Virus record (IMG/VR): IMGVR_UViG_3300036716_001122
Location: 1 to 20,320 of that record
From: a virus
Reading direction: 5' to 3' (one strand)
DNA length: 20,320 nt
The translations under genes and the position numbers were made by a program. Shown here piece by piece: positions 1 to 10,800 of the stretch; position 1 is the first letter of the stretch; each line of letters opens with the position of its first letter. Under the pieces are notes generated by a model that had not been told where the DNA came from, searched no databases, and saw only the letters and a program-made list of their open reading frames with translations.

Positions 1-1808
1 AAACAACAGGACATTTGCAAGATAGTGACGGAACAAGATTTCAAGTTGGAAGTTATACAGGTAGTTCATTAAGATTTCTTGAAGAAGGCACATTAATAAA
101 ATTTTTACCACCGGCTGGATATCATTTCATGAAAGATGGTACATTAATGGCGGGAGATGCAAACCATCCAGGATCGTTTGATTATAAATGGGTTAAAGTA
201 GTTAGTATTGTTGGTGATGGTGCTGTTGATAATACAGATGGATCAGGACCTATTATACTTAATGACATTGTTCCGTCAACGGCCGTTTTAAATCAGATTG
301 TACCTAAGTTTTCTAAAACACTAGTAGACAATGTAAAAACACAGATAGTTGATCAATTATTTTCTAATAAAACGTTTGGTTTAAGGTATGATATTAATTT
401 AAGACAATGGCGAGTTGTTATCGAAAATAACTTAAACATTCTTGGAGAATTCAGTTTAGGTAAAACCGGAGATACTACTAATCAACAATTAGATGCAAGT
501 TGGTTATTATTATTTGAAACAGATGGTGAAAAGTATACAATTACATATCGTAGTTTAAGATATATTTTTGAAAGTGCTGAAGAAATTAGATTTTATTATG
601 ATAGTGCTGATAAAGTATTTGATAATAAAACAGGACAAATTATTAAAGATAAAATTTCAGTTTTGTCTATTAACTTAAAACCAGATGCATTAACACCGTT
701 TACTATACAGCATGATTGGGAAATTAGTGATGCATATCGTGATTCAGATGGATATGTTGATAGTAAAAAAGTCGAAGTAAGTTTTTATGATGCCGATGAA
801 GACGGTGTTGTTGATGATCCTGAGACATTTCTTGAAATTGTTAATGAAGCAATAAGTCCTTTAACAAAATTTATATTCCAAAAGAAATATATTACTACTG
901 ATGGAATTGAAGATTATAGTTATGTTGACGGTGCAACACTAGATATAAAACAATCTGAAAGTGTTGTAGGTGCATTAAGTCAATATACTGACGGACAAGT
1001 TTTTTATCTAGTTACAGAGAATGTATTTAAAACATTAACATCAGGGACGCTAGTATTAACAACAGAATATAGAGCGTTTGTTGGAAGAGACAAACTTAAA
1101 TTTCAATATATACACGCGGCAGATGATGATAATAGAATTGACCCAAGTAGCAGTAATGTTATTGATACATATCTATTAACAAAAAGTTATGATGCTTCAT
1201 TTAGAGAATTTTTAGATGGGGCAGTAACAGTAAAACCGTTACCACCAAGTAGCGATAATTTGTTTAATAATTATGGATCTGAAATTAATAAAATTAAGTC
1301 AATTAGTGATGAAGTAATTTATCATCCTGTGAAATATAAAGTTTTGTTTGGCGCGAATGCTGATTTAGATTTACAAGCAACATTTAAAATAGTTAAAAAT
1401 CCAGACCAAGTTGTTAATACTAATGCAATTAAGGCAAAAGTTATTTCAGCAGTCAATCGATTCTTTGCTTTAGATAATTGGGATTTTGGAGATACGTTTT
1501 ATTTCTCAGAGTTGAGTACGTTTATTATGGCCAGTGTTGCACCGGATTTAGTAACAATTGTAATTGTTCCGAATCAAGAGTTGCAAGGGTTTGGTAGTTT
1601 GTATGAGATTAAATCTGAAGCGGATGAAATTTTTATTAGTGGAGCGATAGTTGATAATGTTGAAGTAATAGATGCCGTTACAGCAAGTAGATTAAAAGCT
1701 TCAGGTAAAGTTTTAACTGTCGCAACGGCTACTAATTCGGGGTTACAAAGTGCTAGTACATATACAACAAGTACAACGTCGTCAAGCTCTGGGAGTAATA
1801 ACGTCTAA
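1..1808 (+). CDS. Probable phage baseplate structural protein (gp6-like position), 5' partial
   Basis: The reading frame is open from base 3 to a TAA at 1806-1808 with no stop upstream, so the gene begins outside the window. The TTG at 15 is an internal Leu codon, not a convincing start. At least 601 codons are visible. Residues are numbered here from codon 15. The visible part starts with a beta-rich region containing LPPAGYHF and IVGDGAVD. It continues with a hydrophilic middle holding an EF-hand-like loop (DADEDGVVDDPE, residues 259-270) and a compact C-terminal part with NWDFGDTFYFSEL and EADEIFISGA. It ends in a Ser/Thr-rich low-complexity tail. No signal peptide or membrane segment is seen. 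The stop overlaps the next start by one base. From the gene order and the C-terminal motifs I infer a baseplate wedge protein at the position T4 gp6 would occupy. Homology to gp6 is not proven, and another virion structural protein is possible. Confidence 0.85.
   Translation, partial: TTGHLQDSDGTRFQVGSYTGSSLRFLEEGTLIKFLPPAGYHFMKDGTLMAGDANHPGSFDYKWVKVVSIVGDGAVDNTDGSGPIILNDIVPSTAVLNQIVPKFSKTLVDNVKTQIVDQLFSNKTFGLRYDINLRQWRVVIENNLNILGEFSLGKTGDTTNQQLDASWLLLFETDGEKYTITYRSLRYIFESAEEIRFYYDSADKVFDNKTGQIIKDKISVLSINLKPDALTPFTIQHDWEISDAYRDSDGYVDSKKVEVSFYDADEDGVVDDPETFLEIVNEAISPLTKFIFQKKYITTDGIEDYSYVDGATLDIKQSESVVGALSQYTDGQVFYLVTENVFKTLTSGTLVLTTEYRAFVGRDKLKFQYIHAADDDNRIDPSSSNVIDTYLLTKSYDASFREFLDGAVTVKPLPPSSDNLFNNYGSEINKIKSISDEVIYHPVKYKVLFGANADLDLQATFKIVKNPDQVVNTNAIKAKVISAVNRFFALDNWDFGDTFYFSELSTFIMASVAPDLVTIVIVPNQELQGFGSLYEIKSEADEIFISGAIVDNVEVIDAVTASRLKASGKVLTVATATNSGLQSASTYTTSTTSSSSGSNNV
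789..824 (+). other. EF-hand-like calcium-binding loop in the baseplate protein
   Basis: The twelve codons encode DADEDGVVDDPE. This has Asp at loop positions 1, 3, 5 and 9, Gly at 6, a hydrophobic residue at 8 and Glu at 12, which is the canonical EF-hand loop pattern. A shorter Asp-rich stretch (DSDGYVD) lies about 12 residues upstream. No clear flanking helices are evident, so a dockerin-like or isolated calcium loop is as likely as a true EF-hand. Confidence 0.5.
1792..1795 (+). promoter_or_regulatory. Candidate ribosome binding site for the giant gene
   Basis: GGAG lies inside the end of the preceding gene, 12 bases before the ATG at 1808. The spacing is long for a Shine-Dalgarno site. 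Because stop and start share a base (TAATG), translational coupling probably helps initiation. Confidence 0.4.
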
Positions 1809-4800
1809 TGCCCTTTACTGATGACCAACATGAATATCCGTTACCAGCCGGTAGTGCAACACCACCACGTAGGCATAGTGCGGAATTACTTCCAAGATAT
1901 TTTCGTACTCCAACTAACAAAAAGTTTCTTAATGCAACTTTAGATCAATTAACCCAACCCGGTGTAGCTGAAAAATTAAGTGGCTTCTTTGGTAAACGTA
2001 CTGCTAAAGCATACAAAGCCGATGATACTTATATTCCTGAACATAATGCTGATAGAGAAAATTATCAAGTAGAACCAGCGGTAGTAGTAAAAGATGATCT
2101 AAATAATGTTACTTTTTATAAAGATTATAACGATTATATTAATCAAATAAAAGCATTCGGCGGAACTGTAGACGATCATAGTAAACTTAATAGTCAGGAA
2201 TATTATGCTTGGAATCCTCATATTGATTGGGATAAGTTTGTAAACTTTAGAGAATATTATTGGTTACCAAACGGTCCAATAGGTTTAGGTATTGCCGGTA
2301 ATGCTAAAGATGTTATTAGCACTTATACAGTAACTAAAAAAGATAATATAGACAATAACAGTTATATTTTTACACCAGATGGATTAACATCTAATCCTAC
2401 ATTAAAATTATTTAGAGGACAAACATATATGTTTGACATTGATGCGTCTGGAATGCCATTAACTTTTAGAACTGCACGTTCATTAGATCCTAGTTTGTTA
2501 TTTGGTACAGGGCTAGATGATAGTACACAAACAATTGATGTTGGAACTATTACATGGACAATTCCTGATAATGCTCCTGACACATTATTTTATGTAAACG
2601 GAAATGATATTAATGCAAGTGGATTAATACAAATTGCAGATGCAATTGATAATACAACAATAGACGTTGAAGCTGAAATTTTAGGTAAAAAAACTTATAC
2701 AAGTACTGGTGGAGTAGCTTTTTCAAATGGAATGAAAGTTTATTTCCAAGGAACTGTAACGCCAGAAAAGTATGGTGAAGGTGAGTGGTATGTTGAAGGT
2801 GTTGGTACAGAAATTAAATTAGTACATGAAAAAGATTTAGAAATCCCAGCTTCATATTCAGAAAATGTACCTGTATTGTTTGATAGCGTAGGATTTGATA
2901 AACTGCCGTACAGTAATGCTAATAGTTTTGCAGGAACAAAAGATTATCTTGTAGTTAATAAAGCATCTAAAAGCAGAAACCCCTGGTCAAGATATAATAG
3001 ATGGTTTCATAAAGAAGTTATTGAACAGTCTGCAACACTTACAGGAACAACACCAGAGTTAGATCAAGATTATAGAGCAAAGCGTCCAATTATTGAATTT
3101 GATGATAACTTAAAATTATACAACTTTGGTACTAGTGCTAAAGATGATATTGATTTACTTGATACCTTTACTACAGATGTGTTCTCTAATATTGAAGGAG
3201 CAACAGGATATAATATTGATGGTATAGATGTTGTTGACAGTATGCGTATATTGTTTACTGCAGATCTTGATAGCAGAGTAACAGGAAAAATTTTTAAAGT
3301 TAAATTTATTACACATAATCTTATAAGACAAATTAGTCTTATTGAAGAACCAGACACAACACCACTTGAAAATGAAACAGTATTAGTTAGAAATGGTGAG
3401 GCGTATAGGGGTAAGATGTGGTATTATAATGGTACCGAGTGGAAAGCTGGACAAGATAAAATTGGCACAAATCAACCGCCTTTGTTTGATTTATTTGATA
3501 GTACTGGATATGCTTTAGCAGATACAACTTATTATCCATCATCAACATTTTTTGGGAATAAGGTTTTTAGTTATAAAGTAGGTGCCGGTAATGTTAAAGA
3601 TGCAGAGTTAGGATTTTCATTAAGTTATAGAGCATTAGAAAATACAGGTGATATTTTATTTAATTTTGATTTATTAAATGATACATATACCTATCAAAAA
3701 GATAATGCAGTTTTAAAAGGAAATACTGATATAACATTATTAAAAGAGTATACTGATCTTAGTACATTTACATATACGTCTGGTTGGATCAAAGCTATTA
3801 AAAATAGTAGACAACACGTTATAAGACAGTATGTTGTAACTACACAATCTAATGATTTTGCTATTGATGTTTATGACAATAGTGGTGACTTAAATGATCT
3901 ATGGGTAAGAGTTTATGTTAATAATGTAAGAAAGTTTAATCTAACAGATTATGTACTTAATAGAATTAATGGTATAGCATTTATTACGTTTGTTAACGAG
4001 TTAGTAGAAGATGATGTAGTTAAAATTGTGTCTAATAGTGCTACAAAGAAAAATGCTAACGGATATTACGAAATCCCTCATAATTTAGAAAGAAATCCAT
4101 TAAATGATAATGTTCTTGCGTTTACAGTAGGTGAAGTAACAGACCATGTTCAGACAATGTCTGAATATAATGATAGTTGGGTTGGAACTTTTCCTGGTAA
4201 AAGTAATCTAAGAGACATGGGAAACCTTTCTCCATATGGTCGTCGTTTTGTACAACATAGTGGGCAAGTTGATCTTGCTTTGTATCATATTACTGATACT
4301 AATGCAAATATTATTAAAGCAATTAGATATGCTAGTAAAGAATATGGTAAATTTAGAAGATTATTTCTTCAACACGCTGATACTGTAGGCTTTACAGGAG
4401 AAACAAACGTTCATTTTGATAAAGTAATAGAAGCGGTAGTTCAAAGTAAATCGAATGATATGCCATTTTACTTTAGTGATATGATCGGTGTTGGAACATA
4501 TAATCTAACAAGTCATAATGTTAAGGATAAAGATACACAATTTTTTGCGTTGTCAAAAGATTTTAATTTAAACACGTTATCTAACCGGGCTGTTTACATT
4601 TATAAAAATAAAGTTCAATTACAACATGGTATAGATTATATATTTGAAACTGATCATATAGGGTTTGTAACAATTACAGCAACTAAAGTGGTTGATGATA
4701 TAATTGATATTTATGAATATGAAAGTACTGACGGAAGTTATATTCCACCAACTCCTACAAAATTAGGATTATATCCAAAGTATAAACCTGTAAAATACAT

Positions 4801-7800
4801 TGACAACACTTATCAAACACCTACAGAAGTTATTCAAGGACACGACGGAAATATTTTTGTTTGTTATGGTGATTTTAGAGATGAGCTGTTATTAGAATTA
4901 GAAAATAGAATTTTTAATAACATAAAAACACAATATGATTCGACTATCTTAGACATACACGAATTTATTGGTGGTGAATCTAGAGATACTGGTTTTAGTA
5001 AATGGGCAAGGGATAAAGCATTAATTACAGATTTTGTAGGTTGGCTAGATAACGTTGGTAACTTAGATTACACAGATCATAGTTTTTATGATAGAACAAA
5101 TAGTTTTACATTTAATTATAGTAGTATGATGTCTCCTAAAGGAGCTAAACTATCTGGTTACTGGAGAGCAATTTATAAAGAAGCATATGATACTGATCGT
5201 CCGCATACACACCCTTGGGAAATATTAGGATATACTATTGAACCAACTTGGTGGAAAACAGTATATGGTCCAGCACCATACACTAGAGAAAATAAGATTT
5301 TATGGAAAGATATTGAAGATGGTATAATTAGAGAGCCAGATAAAGCATTAAATTATCTTACAGCGTATGCTAGAAAAGATGTTACAAAACATATTCCTGT
5401 TGACGGTGAAGGTAATTTATTAAGCCCATTAGATAGCAACTTTGCTAAAAATTATGTTCTTGTTTTAACAGATAAAGAATTTATATTCGGAGACGAAGCC
5501 CCAACAGAAACAGCTTGGCGAAGAAGTAGTGAATATCCATTCGCATTTATTTGTAGTTGGATCCTTAATCAGCCAACTAAAATTATGGGACTAGCATTTG
5601 ATAGATCAAGGATAATTAGAAACCCAGCAAAAGAAATTGTTTATAGTGAAACTAGTAGAAGACTTAGATTAGAAGATGTAGTTTTTCCAAATACAGTTTT
5701 AGATACTACTCGAGTTAATACTTCAGGATTAATTAATTATATTTGCGATTATATTAATTCAGAGTCATTAGGTACGTATACTGGTTATATGAAATCTTTA
5801 AAATCTGTAAAAAATCAGTTAGGACTTAAAGTTGCTGGATTTACACATAAAGATAAGTTTAAATTAATATTAGATAGTAGAACTCCGTATAATGAAGGTA
5901 ACGTTTTTGTTCCTGATGAAAACTATAAGATATTTTTAAATACAAGTTCTGTAGTTGATTTAGTTAGTTATAGCGGCATTATGATTGAAAAGAAAGCCGC
6001 AGGATTTATTATAAAAGGATACGATAAAACTAATCCTTATTTGAAATATTTTAAGGCACTCGAATTAGCAGATGATCCTGTTGCAAGAGTTGGCGGTGTC
6101 ACTGATTCATTTCTTGATTGGAAACCAAATCAAGTATATGTACTTGGACAAACTGTAGCATTTAATCAAGAATATTATAGAGTTAAAGAAGCTCATACTA
6201 GTACAGATTCATTTCAGGCAGACTTTTTTGCTAGACTAGTCGAGTTACCAGTAACTGGTGGTAGAGAAGCATTTTTTAGACGTCAGTATGATACTACTTC
6301 TATAAAGGAATTAGCTTATGGTACTTTGTTAACAACTGTTCAAGAGGTTGTTGACTTTTTATTAGGTTATAGCAAGTGGTTAGAAGCACAAGGGTTTGAT
6401 TTTAATTATTTTAATCCTGCAATTGAAGTAGTTGAAAATTGGGAGTTAAGTGCTAAAGAATTTTTATTCTGGACTACACAAAACTGGCAAGAAGATAGTG
6501 TTATAACTTTAAGTCCTGGCGCTAATAAGTTAAAGTTTAAAAGAGACTATTATGTTGCTGATAATATTTTTGATGGCTTTCATGATTACACACTTTTAAA
6601 AGCAGACGGTAGGAAACTTGATAAAGAATTTGTTCAAGTTTATAGAAGTAATAATAATGAATTCCAGGTAACTCCACGAAATACTGCCGACGGTATATAT
6701 GCTGTTAAGTTAGCGTTAATACAAAAAGAACACGTTTGTCTACTTGATAATCATACAGTTTTTAATGATATCATTTATGATTTAGAACCAGGATATAGAC
6801 AAGAGCGGATTAAAGTTTTAGGTTACAGAACTGATGACTGGAAAGGCTCTTTAAATATTCCAGGATTTGTTTATGATAATGTAGTTGTTAACGAGTGGAA
6901 ATCATATAAAGATTATGCTATAGGTGATACGGTACAATATAAAGAGTTTTATTATATTGCTAAAATAAAAATTCCTGGCGTAGCCGATTTTGATGCATCT
7001 AATTGGGAAAGGTTATCATCAAAGCCTGAAGCTCAGTTAATACCTAATTTGGATTATAAAGCAAAACAATTTAAAGATTATTATGATTTAGATACTGATA
7101 ACTTTGATACAGAGCAACAAAAAATAGCACAACATCTTATAGGATATCAAAAAAGAGATTATCTTGCAAATATTATTAATGATGATGTTAGTCAATATAA
7201 ATTTTATCAAGGATATATTCAAGACAAGGGAACACAAAATAGTTTAACAAAATTATTTGATGCTTTAAGTAGTGCAGATCAAGATAGTATTAATTTTTAC
7301 GAAGAATGGGCTGTTAAATTAGGACAGTATGGTTCTGTAGATGGATTTGACGAAGTAGAATTTAAATTAGACGAAGCTAGATTTAAGTTATCTCCGCAAC
7401 CAGTAGAATTAGTTGATACTGTTTCAGGAACAGAAACTGATTTAATTTATCGTATAAGACCATTTGAAGTTTATCTTAAACCTAATAATTATAATCATAA
7501 ACCATTTCCTAAACGTACAGTATTTTCTGAATATGTTCAAACAGCAGGATATGTTAATGAGCAGGATGTTAAATTAACAGTTGCAAAATTTGATGATATT
7601 CTTAATGCTACTCTTACAGATTTAAACGTTGGTGATTATGTATGGACAGGCTCACGCGGAACATCATGGGACGTTGTTAAGTATGTAGGAACAGGAGACA
7701 GAGTTAAAGCTGTAACTTCTGATATTGCCGCTGGCACAATAACAATACAACTTGATAATCAAATAGGAGAGGTCCTCTCTTATATTGCTAAAGCATCTAA

Positions 7801-10800
7801 CGATGGTATTATTGGAGTACTTGATGTTGTTGGTGCTGAGAAATTTTTTAAAGTTAAAGAAATAGTATTAGATACTATTGTTTGTTATGCAAACGGTGAA
7901 ACAGAAGATGTAGAAGTAGCAGACGGATTTGTTACTACATTTATATCAGCCAGAGTAGCGTCAATGTCAGACGCAAATACTAGAATTATTAATAGTGAAT
8001 TACAAACAGGTGAACTAATTTGGGTTGATGATGATGATACTGGTGATTGGACTGTATTACAAAATATACCAACATACAGTTCACATCAACAAATATCTAA
8101 TTTAGCAACTGGTGAAGGGCATTTGTTTGGTAAAGTTTTTGCAACTGATGATAGAAATACTATTTTAGTTGCATCAGCTAGTGAACAAGAAAAAGTTTAT
8201 GTTTTTATTAGAGTTTCAGATAATGTAGATTATTATCATAGACAAACTATTACTGCACCAACTGATCTTTATACAGGCCCAGGAAAATTCGGTTCTAGTA
8301 TTGCATTAAGTAATGATGGAAAACATTTAGTTATTAGTGCCCCGAATGCTAGTAATGTAAAAAATAAATGGAAGGGTGACTTTGATGGTGGAATAGCTTA
8401 TGTTGCCGGCGATATTATTAAGTATTTAGAAACTTTCTGGGAAGCTCAATTTCCAATTACAGCGGCAACTGGCGCATTAACGTTTCCAAGTTTTTGGTCA
8501 ACATCATTTATAGAAGAAGCAAATTATAATAGTGGAAATAATTCATATCCTTCTATAGTTTATGCTATAAGAGGTGATTATGGGTTAGATGTTACTACAG
8601 ATCATATGTTAATTAGAGCTCCACTTGAACAGTATGAAGGATCATCACAAGGTGATACAGTAGTTCTTAATTGGAATGAATTTTCACAAAACTATCCAGA
8701 CGGTATTTTACCGTGGGGTGCAACAGGGCCAGGCGTAGCGGCATTTGAAGGTAGCAAAACTATTGCGGACAAGATTGATGCAGTATTATATGTTGATAAT
8801 ATAATACGTATTCCAGTAGTTGGAGATTCAGTATCATCAAGTACTGCTATAGGTGAAGTAGCATATATTAGAATTGAAAATGTTAGTCAAGCAATACTTT
8901 ATATAAAAGATGTTAGTGGAGGATTTAATGCTACTGATACACTTACTTTAAATGCACAAAGTTGCGGAACATTTTCATTAGTTAATCCAACTTCAGCGGC
9001 ATCTACATTTAGTGGATGGTGGAAAATTGAAGGTTTACCTAGTTTTACTACAACAGTATCAGCACAAGAAATAACAATTCCAAATATTATAGGGCAAGAT
9101 TTTATTACCCAAGCTGAATCACGTTCACCAGTTATATTTGGTAATACAATGAATGAAGTTCGTGCATTAAGTCTTGTTCCAGATCCAACAAGAGGTGGAA
9201 GACTAGGACATCTAAGTTATTATGATAAAAATGGATTACCTAATTTAAGTGAGCTTTGGTTTATAAGAGCTCCTAAAGTTTTTACAGATATTGTTAATGT
9301 ATCAGAGACTTTTAAAATGTGGGTTAATACTATTAGAGGCGGCGTCGCCCCAATTTCAGTATTTGATCCAGCATCATTAGGTTTAACATTTGCACACTTA
9401 AATGATCCAACACATATAATTCATGGTTTGTGGTCAGGCTTTGTTGATATAACATTTACAAACTTTGACGGTAGTGGAAATCCTTATATTCCGCAAGAAG
9501 GACAAGTTATTATTGATAATATTACAGGTGCTACAGCTGAGGTTACATATTTACAAGAGCAATTACTAACGTGTAGATTATATGTAAAAGATAGAATAGG
9601 AACATTTAAGTTCGGAGTTAATAATGGCGAAACTAGTACAATTAGTATTAAAGATGGTATTAGTCTAGGCGTAAATCGTTTATCGGGGAGGTTAGATCAT
9701 GCGGATATGGATTCTGCGAATGCAGGTAAAATGGTTGTTGTTAAGAACCCGGATTCATCTCAGTTACCTGTCACTTCGTCAACGTTTCAAAATGACTTAG
9801 AAGTACATTTTTATTCAAGCAGTACAGTTAGTGGAATTGCTAGAACACCTAATTATCCAACACCATTAAACAAAGACTGGGTACAAAAACTTAATATTCC
9901 AGCACACACTGATGGCGAAGCAAGTGCATATACTAATGAAGGAATTATTTTAACTTATGATAAAACAGCTAGTGGTCAATATTCATTAAATTATGGATAC
10001 ATTTCTGAACATAATGCAAATAACAAATATTTTGGTAAGCAAGTAGAATTTGCTACAAATGACAAATTACATTATTTGTATGTTAGTACTGAAGATGTTA
10101 ATACTGTTGAAAATCCAGGAAGGGTGTATTTCTTTAATCACGGTGAGGACGCAACTGGAAACACATATGATTATGCAACTGGTAAGAACAAAAATTATAA
10201 AGGTGTTTATAGTGATTCAATAGCATATTATGAAAATGATATTGTTTTATATCAACAAAAATTTTATCAAAGTAAAACGAATTTACTACCTAGTACGTTT
10301 AGTGTAACGTTATGGACAGAATTATCAAACCATATAGATTATATAGGTTATATTCCTAATAATACTAGTTTAAGTGTTGACGGTGAAACAGTTGTAGACC
10401 AAACAACCTTAACAGACTTTGGCAAACACTTTACAACTAATAAAGATGGAAATGTTTTAGTTGTTGTAGCTGAATTTTCTGATAGTAATCCTAAGGTACT
10501 TGTTTATAGATTAAACAATGGACACTATGAATTTAGTCAAGCAATAGTAACACCAACTGTAGATATAGGATTTGGAGACTCTATTGCAGTTTCTGATGAT
10601 GGAACTATGATTGCAATAGGGGCTCCACTTCAGGACGAAATAGATACTAATAACGGTGCTGTTTATGTGTATAGGCAAGTATCAGGTAGCTTCATATGGT
10701 CACAAACACTTTATAGTCCAGAAAATGATGTAGCAGAACGATTCGGGGCAACATTAGACTTTGATAAAAACAATTTAGCTATTTCGTCGCGTGGTGGTGA

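Noticed and set aside
15-17. TTG at 15 as the start of the first gene
   Set aside because: The frame is open to the left edge (T-T-G-H precede it), no ribosome binding site can be judged, and the protein continues smoothly upstream. The gene is treated as 5' partial.
2362-3357. Minus-strand reading frames of 73 and 95 codons
   Set aside because: They lie inside the giant gene on the opposite strand, have no ribosome site or recognisable domain, and look like complements of its codon pattern.
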